Assembly: GCF_024464595.1 (NCBI RefSeq)
Contig: NZ_JANHAW010000002.1
Span: forward strand, 682,001-746,000
Direction of reading: 5' to 3'
Length of the DNA: 64,000 nt
From: Halobellus litoreus
GTDB taxonomy: Archaea > Halobacteriota > Halobacteria > Halobacteriales > Haloferacaceae
In this document: positions 16,718 to 26,173 of the stretch, in pieces
How positions within the stretch are numbered: position 1 is the first letter of the stretch
Layout: the number at the start of each line of letters is the position of its first letter
Notes under the pieces: generated by a model
Database searches by the model: none
What the model was told of the DNA's origin: nothing
Seen by the model: the letters and a program-made list of their open reading frames with translations, nothing else
Position numbers and translations under genes: made by a program

Positions 16718-17067
16718 CACAGGTCTCCGGTCGGGAGCGATCCGGTCAGACTCGTCTACGTTTGCGGAGTGTGGATTCTCGGCAATAGTCAGCGCGTCGG
16801 GTTTCGTATTTCGGCTGGTTCACGCTCGTCGTTCTTCGGCTGGTTCACGTTCCTCGATCGTAGCGGCGTGCTGACTCGGATTCGAACACTTTCTCGTGGG
16901 AGAGAACTTCCTAAAGTATCGTCATCTCCCGCTATACGGCCTGAATGTTTCAATATCATCTCTGATATCTCGGTCCGTACTATTATGTACAGTCCGTTGA
17001 TTGATCGACTTGACGGTCCTCACCTCCGGCGGGGAGGCACTGGGACCAGACTGGAGACAACAACAAT
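16718..17067 (+). promoter_or_regulatory. Archaellin promoter region with repeats
   Basis: A 350-base gap of lower GC than the surroundings and without a gene. It carries two 15-base direct repeats, TTCGGCTGGTTCACG, at 16810-16824 and 16835-16849 (25-base period), an inverted repeat ATATCA-N4-TGATAT at 16953-16968, and a TATA-like TACTATTATGTA at about 16979-16990. If that element is the TATA box, the leader of the first archaellin is about 60 nt. A GGCGGGGAGG-like purine run near 17028-17038 is too far from the ATG to be its ribosome site. Confidence 0.5.
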
Positions 17068-17712
17068 ATGTTCGAAGAAAACGACGCCGACCGTGGTCAG
17101 GTCGGCATTGGAACGCTCATCGTGTTCATCGCGATGGTTCTCGTTGCCGCGATCGCAGCGGGCGTCCTCGTGAACACGGCCGGCTTCCTCCAAGCGACTG
17201 CGGAGGACGCGGGACAGGAGAGCGTCGACAAGGTGACGAATAGGCTCGATATCGTGAGCACACACGGTATCGTGAGTGAGTCTGGAGGAGAGAAATACGT
17301 GAGCAGGCTGAATCTCACAGTCCGGCTTGCTGCTGGATCAGGCGCTGTGTCGCTTGATGATACCACAATCAGGTATCTGAGCGACACGGAGGCAGAAAAC
17401 CTGGTATATGAGAATATGAGTGGTAACGACCCGACCACTCTCGGTAGCGTGAGCGGGATGGGCGCGTCAAACTACACGGCCTACGCGCTTGACGATGACA
17501 GCAGCAACGGTTTCCCCGTCCTGAACGAACAATCAGATCGGTTCGAGATTGTCATCAATACTGCTAACACAGAATCCAGTGGCGGTGGTCTCGAGACTGG
17601 TGACAGCGTTGACCTCGACATCACGAGCCGATCGGGCGGTTCGTCGCAGGTCATCCTGACGATGCCCCAGCAACTCGCCGGCCAGGAGGACGGCGATCCG
17701 GTCCCGCTCTAA
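17068..17712 (+). CDS. arlA1: Archaellin 1 (archaellum filament protein)
   Basis: A 214-residue archaellin. The class III signal peptide is [10 protein letters not shown], with predicted ArlK/PibD cleavage between Gly and Gln, followed by the hydrophobic polymerisation helix ([21 protein letters not shown]). The C-terminal beta domain ends in [20 protein letters not shown]. Three N-glycosylation sequons are visible (NLT, NMS, NYT). Length is typical of haloarchaeal archaellins. Codon use in the middle is less GC-rich than in neighbouring genes. The second archaellin follows after 10 bases, so the two are co-transcribed. Confidence 0.95.
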   Translation: MFEENDADRGQVGIGTLIVFIAMVLVAAIAAGVLVNTAGFLQATAEDAGQESVDKVTNRLDIVSTHGIVSESGGEKYVSRLNLTVRLAAGSGAVSLDDTTIRYLSDTEAENLVYENMSGNDPTTLGSVSGMGASNYTAYALDDDSSNGFPVLNEQSDRFEIVINTANTESSGGGLETGDSVDLDITSRSGGSSQVILTMPQQLAGQEDGDPVPL

Positions 17713-17722
17713 GGTGATCTAA

Positions 17723-18349
17723 ATGGTAGAAATATTCAACAAAGACGATCGCGGTCAGGTCGGTATCGGTACGCTCATCGTGTTCATCGCGATGGTACTA
17801 GTCGCCGCAATCGCGGCTGGCGTCCTCGTGAACACGGCCGGCTTCCTGCAGGCGACTGCAGAAGACGCCGGACAGGAGAGCGTGGATAAGGTTACTAATC
17901 GCGTTGAAGTCGTCAATCAGCACGGTACTGTCGGGCTGAACGACACGATTTCCAATGTCACGATGACGATTCGACTCGCTGCCGGTTCCAGCGCCGTCGA
18001 TATGGATACGACGACGATTAAGTATCTCAGCGATGATGAGGTGGCGACACTCTCTAATAGTACGACTGATAATACTCTCGCTGCAGGGAATTCAACGCAG
18101 TTCAACCTCACGTCTGTGGAGGCAACTGACGACGACAACTCCTTCGGCGTGCTTAATTCCGGCGCGGATCGCTACGAAGTCAGAATCAACGCCTCCGCTA
18201 TAGAGGGCGGATACAAGTACAACGGCCTCGATACGGGTGATAAGATCCAACTTGACATCACGAGTCAGACCGGCGGAACGACGCAAGTAATCCTGACGAT
18301 GCCCCAGCAACTCGCGGGTAAGAACACCGGCGAACCGGTCAAGCTCTAA
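17723..18349 (+). CDS. arlA2: Archaellin 2 (archaellum filament protein)
   Basis: A 208-residue paralogue of the preceding archaellin. The signal peptide [11 protein letters not shown] is cleaved before GQVGIG-type Gln, and the next 55 residues are almost identical to archaellin 1, as is the [11 protein letters not shown] end. The middle is divergent and has six N-glycosylation sequons (NDT, NVT, NST, NST, NLT, NAS) against three in archaellin 1. It contains many A/T-ending codons. The two probably assemble into the same or alternative filaments, as known for other haloarchaea with paired archaellins. Confidence 0.95.
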   Translation: MVEIFNKDDRGQVGIGTLIVFIAMVLVAAIAAGVLVNTAGFLQATAEDAGQESVDKVTNRVEVVNQHGTVGLNDTISNVTMTIRLAAGSSAVDMDTTTIKYLSDDEVATLSNSTTDNTLAAGNSTQFNLTSVEATDDDNSFGVLNSGADRYEVRINASAIEGGYKYNGLDTGDKIQLDITSQTGGTTQVILTMPQQLAGKNTGEPVKL

Positions 18350-18524
18350 GCTCCGGTCTCTCCCTCGTATCGTAGACGAATAGATTTTCACTTCTCTTGA
18401 CGCTGACCATAGAGCGGCAGCTCTAAGGAGCGGGTAGGGGTCTGTCGCAGAACGATCGCCGAGAATTATCGGCGAAACCGGCGAGGGTCCAATCGCGTGG
18501 TCTACCGGTACTTCAAGAGAAAAG

Positions 18525-19277
18525 TTACTCCAGCCCGCCGGCGTCCTCCTCGCCGAACATCGGGGGCGTGTCGCCCATCATCGAAAAGCCGGCCGCCTGT
18601 TCGTAGACTTCGATGCCGCCCTCTCCGATCTCCAGCGGAAACATCGAGTTCTTGATCGGCTGTTTCCGCATCTTCGCGACCCAGATGTATCGATTGGACG
18701 TCGATCCGGCGGGCGACTGAATGAGGTAGATGTTGCCGTCGGTCAGGAAGTTCTCCAGGCCGATCTCGGTATCGGGGAAGACCGCGGACTGCTCCATCGT
18801 CAGGATCGAGGTGAGCCCGCTGTCTTTCAGGATGTCGATGAACTTGAGGAGGTACTGGCGCTGTTCCTGCTCGTTCTCGAAGAAGAGCTGGAACATCGTC
18901 AGCGAGTCGAGGACGAGTCGGTCGTACTGCGTGTCCTGGAGGTCCTCGAGGATCGTATCGAGCGTCGACGAGAAGTCGCCGCTGCGGAGCAGCGTCCGCT
19001 TGTCGTACACCTTGATTCGTCCCTCCTCGACGAACTCGTCCCAGCGGTCGAACCCGATCGAGGCGGCGGCCTGGCTGATGTCGTCTGCGGTCTCCTCGAA
19101 CGTGAGGTAGATCCCGCCCTCGTCGAACTGCTCGACGCCGTTGTAGAGGTACTGGAGACCGAGAATGCTCTTTCCGGTGCCGGGGTTGCCGCTGACGAGC
19201 ACGGCAGCGTTCTTGACGATTCCCCCGTTGAGGATCGAATCGAGCCCCTCGATACCCGTCTTGACGAATTCTGGCAT
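18525..19277 (-). CDS. cirA: KaiC-like RecA-superfamily ATPase (CirA)
   Basis: A 250-residue single-domain KaiC-family ATPase. Walker A GNPGTGKS is at residues 30-37, the KaiC-type catalytic pair of glutamates is in YLTFEETADD, and Walker B is RLVLDSLTMF. The start at 19277 is used because the family block PEFVKTGIEGLDSIL begins there; the upstream extension is not family-like. Single KaiC-domain proteins next to haloarchaeal arl genes are called CirA and influence archaellation. It stands alone on the minus strand between the archaellins and arlCE. The C-terminus SMMGDTPPMFGEEDAGGLE is a short acidic tail. Confidence 0.8.
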   Translation of the reverse strand: MPEFVKTGIEGLDSILNGGIVKNAAVLVSGNPGTGKSILGLQYLYNGVEQFDEGGIYLTFEETADDISQAAASIGFDRWDEFVEEGRIKVYDKRTLLRSGDFSSTLDTILEDLQDTQYDRLVLDSLTMFQLFFENEQEQRQYLLKFIDILKDSGLTSILTMEQSAVFPDTEIGLENFLTDGNIYLIQSPAGSTSNRYIWVAKMRKQPIKNSMFPLEIGEGGIEVYEQAAGFSMMGDTPPMFGEEDAGGLE

Positions 19278-19673
19278 ACCTGTGATCACTTCCTGGCGAG
19301 TGTTGGCTACGAGGTCGGTCCCGCACGCGGATAATTCTTCGCACCCGATACGACTGTCCACCGACCGAGTCGTCCTCCGGTCGGTCATCCGGTTTCTTCG
19401 CCACACCGGGAGGTCCCGCCATCGGGCAGGAACGGGGTGAGTGCAGATCCCGCGGTCTTGTCACCCAGGTGCTCTATCACGAGCGATAATTTGGAGCGAA
19501 CCTTCTTGTACAGAACACTGGACAGTTAGGCTAATGATACCTGCTCCACCGAGACCGGACGACCGGACCGGTCGGACCACGCGTTCGGCGCGGCCCACAG
19601 AGCGGCGTGACGCTCCGTGGCGACCGTGCCAGGCGACGAGTGGTCGGTGCCGGTGCGACGGGAGGGGGTACGG
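19278..19673. promoter_or_regulatory. Divergent control region between cirA and arlCE
   Basis: A 396-base gap between the divergently transcribed cirA and arlCE. It holds no convincing gene; reading frames across it are low-complexity. It must contain the promoter of the arlCE-cheF run and that of cirA. A/T-rich candidates are AGAATTATCC (minus, about 19331-19340) for cirA and GATAATTT (about 19485-19492) for the arl run, neither strong. Confidence 0.4.
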
Positions 19674-21062
19674 ATGGGCGTGATGGACTGGATGGACGGT
19701 GACGACGGCGAGGAGTCCGATACCGTCGCGACCGACGGGCTGGGTTTCGACGAGGACCTCGACGGCGAGATGGGCGACCTCGACGGCGGGATGGACGACT
19801 TCGGCGACGAGATGGGCGATCTCGACGGCGAGATGGACGACTTCGGCGACGATATGGGCGGGTTCGACGACGGAGGCGACTTCGGCGGTGCCGACATCGA
19901 CCCCGACACGATCGCCGATATGGAGGATCGGATCTCCGAACTCGAGAACCAGGTCAGTTCGACCACCTCGGAGATGAACACCGTCCGCGAGGAGAACAAA
20001 CAGATCGGCGAGACCGTCGAGGAACTCGACGAGACGATCCGGAAGCTTCTCGACATCTACGAGATGGTGACCCGCGGGATCAACCCCTTCGTCGACGACG
20101 CTCGCGAGATGGGCGGTCTGGAGGGCGACGGGGCGTTCGGCCTCTTCGAGATGGAGGAGGAAACCGAAGACGACCTGGATTCGGACGTCGCGAGCGCCGA
20201 CGCGGAGTCGTTCTTCGACGAGGACTTCGGCGACCTCGACGAGGACCAAGACGAGGCCGAACTCGCCGCAGAGGACGAGCTCGCCGAGGAGGAGCACGAG
20301 GATCCCGCGATGGACCTCGACGAGGAGGACGACGAGGAAGATACCGCCGGCGGCGGTGCTAGCTTCGACGATCTGAAGGCCGAATACGAGGAGAACGAGG
20401 GCTGGGACGACGTCGAGGGCGACGAGGTAGAAGATGAGGCCGACGACGCGGCGGACAGTGATGGAGGAGCGGATCTCGACGGAGAAGCGGTGCCCGAAGA
20501 CGGCGAGGAAGGACCCGACGAAGCGCTGAACGGCGAATCGGAGGACGTTTTCGACGAGGAGGCAGAGGAAGTCGACACCGACGAGGCGTTGTTCGACTCT
20601 GAGACGGCTGACGAGACGAACGGGACGGTCGACGAAGCGGCCGACGAGACCGCAGCGTCACCGGAGACTCCGGCACGGGACCGAGCCACTGCGGCCTCGC
20701 GGAGATCGACCGACGACGAGGACGTGTACCTGTCGACGCTCCCGTCACGGTACACCGCCGAATCGGTCGTCCTGGAGTGGACGCGGTTCCTCGTCGAGAC
20801 CGGCGGAGCGATCGGTGCCGCTCGTGCGCTCCGACAGTACCGGTCGCAGGGCTGGATCACCCGAGACGTCGAGCGGACGATGAGCGAACACGTCCGGAAC
20901 GCCGCCACCGCGACCGAGACGGAGCGGCCGCAGGACCTCCGCGTCGAACACCACAAAGAGAGCCTGACGTACATCAGTCGGCTCGCCGGCGACGTCGACG
21001 AAGCGCGGCTCCTCGAAGAGCTATCGGCGCTCGGAGGTGGTGCTCGTGGGATTCGGCGTTAG
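19674..21062 (+). CDS. arlCE: Archaellum switch protein ArlCE (FlaC-FlaE fusion)
   Basis: A 462-residue very acidic protein. Residues 22-75 are an Asp/Gly/Met repeat (DLDGEMGDLDGGMDDFGDEM type). A coiled coil (about 82-128) leads into the FlaC/ArlC block ETIRKLLDIYEMVTRGINPF (121-139). A long acidic low-complexity linker (about 150-345) is followed by a FlaD/E domain (351-440; STLPSRYTAESVVLEWTRFL to HHKESLTYISRLAG). Fusion of ArlC and ArlE is known in haloarchaea. The start at 19674 is set by a GGAGGGGG ribosome site 7 bases upstream. ArlCE, with ArlD, sits under the motor and receives CheY-P through CheF. First gene of the arlCE-cheF run. Confidence 0.9.
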   Translation: MGVMDWMDGDDGEESDTVATDGLGFDEDLDGEMGDLDGGMDDFGDEMGDLDGEMDDFGDDMGGFDDGGDFGGADIDPDTIADMEDRISELENQVSSTTSEMNTVREENKQIGETVEELDETIRKLLDIYEMVTRGINPFVDDAREMGGLEGDGAFGLFEMEEETEDDLDSDVASADAESFFDEDFGDLDEDQDEAELAAEDELAEEEHEDPAMDLDEEDDEEDTAGGGASFDDLKAEYEENEGWDDVEGDEVEDEADDAADSDGGADLDGEAVPEDGEEGPDEALNGESEDVFDEEAEEVDTDEALFDSETADETNGTVDEAADETAASPETPARDRATAASRRSTDDEDVYLSTLPSRYTAESVVLEWTRFLVETGGAIGAARALRQYRSQGWITRDVERTMSEHVRNAATATETERPQDLRVEHHKESLTYISRLAGDVDEARLLEELSALGGGARGIRR

Positions 21063-21489
21063 CGGGTCGACGGCAGTCATCTTCCTCGGCATTCTGATCG
21101 CCTCGGGAACGCTGTACACGGCGGCGGCGGGCAGCGCGGAACAGATCTCCGACGCCCGGGACGAGGACAGTGAGGACCTCCTCGATCGGCGGAACACGGC
21201 CCTGGACGTCACGAGCGTCGTCTACGACAACTCGACAGACGAACTCGAGATCAACGTGACGAACGCCGGAACGACGACGCTCTCGGTGAACGGGACGAGC
21301 GTCCTCGTCGACAACGAGTTCGCGAACGCGTCTTCGACGCGGGTCGACGGCGATAGCGCGACCGACGTCTGGGGCGGCGACCGGACGCTCGTCGTCACCG
21401 TCAACGATGTCACCGCCGAACCGGATCGCGTGAAGGTGGTCGCCGAGAACGGCGTCGCAGACAGCAACTCGACGGTCGAGGTGGTCTGA
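21046..21489 (+). CDS. arlF: Archaellum stator protein ArlF
   Basis: A 147-residue membrane protein with an archaellin/pilin-like N-terminal helix (GSTAVIFLGILIASGTLYTAAAGSA) and an Ig-like beta domain with many N-glycosylation sequons. ArlF binds S-layer in the pseudoperiplasm and acts as stator together with ArlG. Two GTG starts are possible: 21046 is preferred because GGAGG ends 8 bases before it; 21037 is the alternative. The start lies inside the 3' end of arlCE (17-base overlap), and the stop abuts the next gene, showing tight coupling. Confidence 0.9.
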   Translation: MGFGVSGSTAVIFLGILIASGTLYTAAAGSAEQISDARDEDSEDLLDRRNTALDVTSVVYDNSTDELEINVTNAGTTTLSVNGTSVLVDNEFANASSTRVDGDSATDVWGGDRTLVVTVNDVTAEPDRVKVVAENGVADSNSTVEVV

Positions 21490-21939
21490 GTGGCCGACGT
21501 CTCCGTTCCGAGCCTGATCCTGTTCATCGCGAGCATCGTCATCGCGGCCGGCGTGGCTGGTGTCCTCATCGACACGGTGACCGGAATCAGCGGAGCGCTC
21601 GACGACCGCGGCGCGGACGTCGCGGAGAACATCCGCACCGACGTCGAGATCATCAGCAGCGCCGAGAGCGGCGTTTACGATAGCGGCACCGACACCGTCA
21701 CGCTGTACGTGAAGAACACCGGCCGCCGGACGTTGCCGGCCACTGGCCAGACTCTGGACGTGATCGTGGACGCGCAGTACCGGACGAACGTCTCCGTTTC
21801 CGTCGCCGACGGCGGCGAGGAGTGGCGGCCGCACGGCGTCGTCAGGGTGCGGATCGGCGATCTGGCCCTCGACGACGGCGACCACCGGGTGACGCTGACC
21901 GTCGACGGCGACGAAGAGATATTCAGGTTCCACCAATGA
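21490..21939 (+). CDS. arlG: Archaellum stator protein ArlG
   Basis: A 149-residue protein. It starts with a hydrophobic helix ([21 protein letters not shown]) and continues as a beta-sandwich domain ([21 protein letters not shown]), as in archaeal ArlG, which forms filaments capped by ArlF and anchored to the S-layer. GTG start immediately after the arlF stop codon. Its TGA overlaps the arlH ATG (ATGA). Confidence 0.9.
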   Translation: MADVSVPSLILFIASIVIAAGVAGVLIDTVTGISGALDDRGADVAENIRTDVEIISSAESGVYDSGTDTVTLYVKNTGRRTLPATGQTLDVIVDAQYRTNVSVSVADGGEEWRPHGVVRVRIGDLALDDGDHRVTLTVDGDEEIFRFHQ

Positions 21940-22688
21940 GCACGAACCACTACCCGATCGGACTGAAGGACCACGACCGCCTCCAGAAGGAACTCGGCGG
22001 TGGGATTCCGAAGGGCTCGATCGTCCTCATCGAGGGCGACTACGGGGCCGGAAAGAGCGTGCTCTCCCAGCGCTTCACCTACGGGTTCACGAAGGAGAAC
22101 GTCGTCACGACGCTCGTCTCGACGGAACTGGGGGTTCGAGGGTTCCTCGATCAGATGCACTCGTTGACCTACGACGTCGTGAAACCGCTGCTCGACGAGG
22201 AGATCCTCTTCATCCCCGCGGAGATCGACGCCTCCGGAACCCTGACCGGCAGCGGCGAGGACGACGAGCGGAAGGACCTCCTGCGTCGGATGATGGAGGC
22301 CGAGACGATGTGGGACGCCGACGCGATCATCATCGACACCTTCGATGCGATCCTCCGCAACGACCCCAAGTTCGAGGCGCTCGTCCGACAGAACGAGGAA
22401 CGACAGGCCGCCCTGGAGATCATCTCCTTCTTCAGGGATCTGACGACGAAGGGGAAGACGATCGTGCTGACCGTCGACCCCTCGACCGTCGACGACGAGG
22501 CGATCGGCCCCTTCCGTTCGATCGCCGACGTCTACCTCCAACTGGAGATGGTCGAGGTCGGCAACGACGTCCGGCGGAACATCTTCGTCAAGCGTTTCGC
22601 GGGGATGGGCGAACAGGTCGGTGACCGCGTGGGGTTCTCGGTCCGCTCGGGGATCGGGATCGTCATCGAATCCAGGAGTGTCGCATAA
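21936..22688 (+). CDS. arlH: Archaellum regulatory ATPase ArlH
   Basis: A 250-residue RecA/KaiC-like protein. Walker A GDYGAGKS is at residues 34-41; the Walker B-like segment is [14 protein letters not shown]. ArlH binds ATP, interacts with ArlI and the ArlCDE ring, and regulates motor assembly and switching. It overlaps arlG by four bases at the start and arlI by one base at the end (TAATG). It is a distant homologue of the CirA protein encoded 3 kb upstream. Confidence 0.95.
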   Translation: MSTNHYPIGLKDHDRLQKELGGGIPKGSIVLIEGDYGAGKSVLSQRFTYGFTKENVVTTLVSTELGVRGFLDQMHSLTYDVVKPLLDEEILFIPAEIDASGTLTGSGEDDERKDLLRRMMEAETMWDADAIIIDTFDAILRNDPKFEALVRQNEERQAALEIISFFRDLTTKGKTIVLTVDPSTVDDEAIGPFRSIADVYLQLEMVEVGNDVRRNIFVKRFAGMGEQVGDRVGFSVRSGIGIVIESRSVA

Positions 22689-24355
22689 TGGCGACCGAAC
22701 ACGGCTCCGCGAAGATCGGCAACGACCTGAAACAGCACGCGGGTCGGTGGCGACACCTCCGCGAACACCTCAAGCGGTTCCGACAGATCACCGGCGAGTT
22801 CCCGAAGTACGTCGACGACCCCGACGGCTACGAGTCGCGGCGGCCGAACATCCTCTATCACCTCGGCGGGCCGGTCTACTGTCAGGTGTACGGGAACTTC
22901 GGCGAGACGACGAAGTACTACACCATCGAACCGGAGCTCGACGATCCAGAGCGAGACATCTTCGGACAGGTGAAAGACAAACTCTTGGAACGGTCCGTCA
23001 CCAAACCGGCACCGGCCGAAGAGACCGAGTACGAGGACCGGATCCAGGAACTGCTCGAAGAGATCGTCGTCCTCGAAAACGAGCGCGACGGCCGCCTCGC
23101 AGAACTCGTCCAGCGGCTGGAGCTCGGACCGCTCGAAGTATCCGAGCAAACCTACGAGAAGGTCCAGTACCGGCTGATCCGCGACATCGTCGGCCTCGGG
23201 CCGCTGGAGCCGATTATGCGTGACCCGGCGAACGAGGACATCCACGTCATCGGGCCGAACCAGGTCGACGTCGACCACGGGGAGTTCGGGCTCCTCGAGA
23301 CGACGGTCGAATTCGACTCGACCGAACAGTACGACAACTGGCTGCGGAACATGGGCGAACGGATCGGTGACCCCGTCTCAGACGCGCACCCGATCGTGGA
23401 CTCCACGCTCCCGGACGGATCGCGTATCAACATCATCTACTCCGACGACGTGTCGCTGAAAGGGTCTTCGCTCACGATCCGTCAGGGCGACGACGTGCCG
23501 CTGTCGATCTTCCAGATCGCGAAGTGGGGAACGCTGTCCCCGGAACTGTGTGCGTACCTCTGGATCGCGCTGGAGAACGAGCGGACGATCTTCGTCGTCG
23601 GGGAGACGGCGTCTGGGAAGACGACGACGCTCAACGCGATCACGTCGTTCATCCCCCGAGACTCGAAGATATACACGGCCGAGGACACCGCCGAGGTGCT
23701 CCCGCCGCACAACACCTGGCAGCAACTCCTGACGCGCGAGGGTCGCGGCGCGGACTCGGAAGTGGATATGTTCGACCTCGTCGCTGCCGCGCTCCGTTCT
23801 CGACCGGACTACATCATCGTCGGGGAGGTTCGTGGCGAGGAAGGTCGGATGGCCTTCCAGGCCGCACAGACCGGTCACCCGGTGATGCTGACGTTCCACG
23901 CCTCCGACATCGTTTCGATGATCCAGCGGTTCACCGGGGACCCGATCAACGTCCCCGAGACGTTTATGTCGAACGCCGACATCGCGTTGTTCCAGAACCG
24001 CGTCAAGCGCGGCAACGACACCCTACGTCGGGTCACCTCGGTGCAGGAGATCGAGGGGTACTCGAAGGAGATGGGCGGCGTCGTCACCCGCGAGGCGTTT
24101 TACTGGGACCCCGTCGAGGACGAGATCGTCTTCCAGGGCCGGAACAACTCCTACATTATGGAGGAGAAGATCGCGACGCTGCTCGGGTACGACGACACGC
24201 GGAAGATCTACGAGGACATCAAATTCCGCACGGAGATCATCGAGCGCGCGATTCAGGAGAACATCGTGGGCTATCACGAGGTCAACGAGTTCATCGAGGA
24301 CTTCCAGCGCGACGGGACGGAGGGTATCCCGTTCGACATCACGAGGGTCGACTGA
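22688..24355 (+). CDS. arlI: Archaellum motor ATPase ArlI
   Basis: A 555-residue type II/IV secretion-type hexameric ATPase that powers archaellum assembly and rotation. The N-terminal domain (about residues 1-220) is helical; Walker A GETASGKT is near residue 304-311 and the Walker B region LRSRPDYIIVGEVRGEEG near 370-387, with the Asp and His boxes between and after them (RDSKIYTAEDTAEV; QTGHPVMLTFHASD). Its stop codon TGATG begins a 15-codon minicistron that links it to arlJ. Confidence 0.96.
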   Translation: MATEHGSAKIGNDLKQHAGRWRHLREHLKRFRQITGEFPKYVDDPDGYESRRPNILYHLGGPVYCQVYGNFGETTKYYTIEPELDDPERDIFGQVKDKLLERSVTKPAPAEETEYEDRIQELLEEIVVLENERDGRLAELVQRLELGPLEVSEQTYEKVQYRLIRDIVGLGPLEPIMRDPANEDIHVIGPNQVDVDHGEFGLLETTVEFDSTEQYDNWLRNMGERIGDPVSDAHPIVDSTLPDGSRINIIYSDDVSLKGSSLTIRQGDDVPLSIFQIAKWGTLSPELCAYLWIALENERTIFVVGETASGKTTTLNAITSFIPRDSKIYTAEDTAEVLPPHNTWQQLLTREGRGADSEVDMFDLVAAALRSRPDYIIVGEVRGEEGRMAFQAAQTGHPVMLTFHASDIVSMIQRFTGDPINVPETFMSNADIALFQNRVKRGNDTLRRVTSVQEIEGYSKEMGGVVTREAFYWDPVEDEIVFQGRNNSYIMEEKIATLLGYDDTRKIYEDIKFRTEIIERAIQENIVGYHEVNEFIEDFQRDGTEGIPFDITRVD

Positions 24356-24425
24356 TGTGCGCCAGCAAGGGACACAGTTCGGACGAGGACAGAAATCGAT
24401 GAGCGATCCCGGGAGACAGCAATGA
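24355..24425 (+). other. Two overlapping minicistrons between arlI and arlJ
   Basis: The 66-base arlI-arlJ gap is filled by two short frames in a chain. The first, 24355-24402, starts on the last base of the arlI stop (TGATG) and encodes 15 residues (MCASKGHSSDEDRNR). The second, 24399-24425, starts in the first one's stop (ATGA) and encodes 8 residues (MSDPGRQQ); its stop overlaps the arlJ ATG at 24422 (ATGA). This could hand ribosomes from arlI to arlJ. A GGGAG element ends seven bases before the arlJ ATG, so arlJ may also start independently. Confidence 0.4.
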
Positions 24426-26173
24426 GTGAGACGAACGTCGATGCGGGCCTGAGTGCGCAGAGACAGCAGTTCCGCGAGTTCGTCTCGTCTCTGCTGGACG
24501 CGTACGAGCAGATGCCGATGGAGAATCGGAAGTACGCGATCACGGTCCTCGCGCCGACGGTTCTCATGTTCGTCCTCGGCGTCGTCGGCGCGATCACGCT
24601 GCCGCTCCCGGTGCTAGTCCGGATTCCGATCTTCCTGTTGGGGCTGTTGATGCTCGTCGGCGGGGTGCTCTATCCACGGCTGCTCGTCGAGGAGCAGCGA
24701 CGGGGGCTCGAGAACCAACTCCACCTCGTCATCACGCACCTGACGGTGCTGTCGACAACGAACATCGACCGGGTCGCGGTGTTCAGACAGCTCGGCCGCG
24801 AGGAGGAGTACGGCGAACTCGCCGTCGAGATGCGTCGGATCACCGAACTCGTCGACACGTGGAACCAGTCGCTCGACGACGCGCTCCAGCGGCGGGCGCG
24901 GGCGGTCCCCTCGCGGGAACTCGGGGACTTCCTCGATCGGCTCGCGTACTCGCTGAACGCCGGCCAGCACCTCGACGACTTCCTGCTCGGCGAACAGCGG
25001 ACGATCATCGAGAAGTACATCACCGTCTACGAGGGTGCCCTCGGGAACCTGGAGGTAATGAAGGACCTCTACCTGTCGATGATTCTCTCGATGACGTTCG
25101 CGATCATCAACGCCATCGTGCTCCCGATCCTCACCGGAACGGACGCCACGATGACTATCGCGGCCGTCATCGTGCTCTTCGTCTTCGTCCAGTTGGGCTT
25201 CTACTACGTCATCAAGACGATGTCGCCGTACGACCCGCTGTGGTACCACCAGGCCGATTACCGGACGAAGATCGACCGACAGATCGACATCGCGCTCTAC
25301 GGGTCAGTCGGGTTGAGCGCCGTGTTCGTCGGCGTGCTCGGACTCGGGGTCGCCGGATGGACCTCGATCGGCCAGACCGTCCAGCGCGTGATGCTCGACA
25401 CGCCCGTTCCGCTCCTGATCGCGACGCCGCTGACGCCGCTCGCGATTCCCGGGCTGGTGGCTCGCCACCACGAAAACCACGTCAAAGAGCGCGACGAGGA
25501 ATATCCGGGCTTCATTCGCGCGCTCGGCGCCTCCGAGAGCGCGAAGCAGTCGACGACACGAGCGGTGCTGGAGACGCTTCGGGAGAAGGACTTCGGCGTG
25601 CTCTCCAGAGAGATCGACCGCCTCTACGTCCGGCTGAATATGCGCGTCGGCCCCGACAAGTCGTGGTTCTTTTTCACCGCCGAGACGAGTTCCTACCTCA
25701 TCCAGAAGTTCTCCGAGATGTACCTCGTCGGCCGGCAGATGGGCGGGGAGCCGAAACAGCTCGGCGAACTCATCTCCGACAATATGAACGAGGTGCTCAA
25801 GCTTCGGCGGCAGCGTCAGCAGGCGACCGTGACGCTCATCGGCGTCCTTTACGGCATCACCGCCTCGGCGTCGTTCGCGTTCTTCATCGGCCTAGAGGTC
25901 GTCGAGATCCTCGCGACGTTCTCCTCGAGTATGAACCTCGCGCAGTTCGAGTTCGGCCAGCTGATCTACGCCGGCGTCTACGACATCCCGGTCATCGAGT
26001 ACCTCCTCTCGCTCATCATCCTCTTTAACGCCCTCCTGTCGGCGCTGATGATCCGGATGGTCGACGGCGGACACAAGGTGAACGCCTACCTCCACTTCGT
26101 TGTCCTCGTGTGGATCGGTTCCGGAAGCGCCGTGGTGACGTCGTCGCTGGCGGGGGGACTGATCAGCGTATGA
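24422..26173 (+). CDS. arlJ: Archaellum membrane platform protein ArlJ
   Basis: A 583-residue polytopic protein of the TadB/TadC-like platform family, with hydrophobic helices near residues 42-90, 215-265, 290-320, 330-345 and several in the last 150 residues. Large cytosolic loops hold conserved basic helices (EYPGFIRALGASESAKQSTTRAV). ArlJ anchors ArlI in the membrane and forms the rotor core. Its stop codon overlaps the cheF start by four bases. Confidence 0.94.
   Translation: MSETNVDAGLSAQRQQFREFVSSLLDAYEQMPMENRKYAITVLAPTVLMFVLGVVGAITLPLPVLVRIPIFLLGLLMLVGGVLYPRLLVEEQRRGLENQLHLVITHLTVLSTTNIDRVAVFRQLGREEEYGELAVEMRRITELVDTWNQSLDDALQRRARAVPSRELGDFLDRLAYSLNAGQHLDDFLLGEQRTIIEKYITVYEGALGNLEVMKDLYLSMILSMTFAIINAIVLPILTGTDATMTIAAVIVLFVFVQLGFYYVIKTMSPYDPLWYHQADYRTKIDRQIDIALYGSVGLSAVFVGVLGLGVAGWTSIGQTVQRVMLDTPVPLLIATPLTPLAIPGLVARHHENHVKERDEEYPGFIRALGASESAKQSTTRAVLETLREKDFGVLSREIDRLYVRLNMRVGPDKSWFFFTAETSSYLIQKFSEMYLVGRQMGGEPKQLGELISDNMNEVLKLRRQRQQATVTLIGVLYGITASASFAFFIGLEVVEILATFSSSMNLAQFEFGQLIYAGVYDIPVIEYLLSLIILFNALLSALMIRMVDGGHKVNAYLHFVVLVWIGSGSAVVTSSLAGGLISV

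Noticed and set aside
16810-16849. CRISPR-like repeats before the archaellins
   Set aside because: Only two 15-base copies with a 10-base spacer and no cas genes; an operator pair is more likely.
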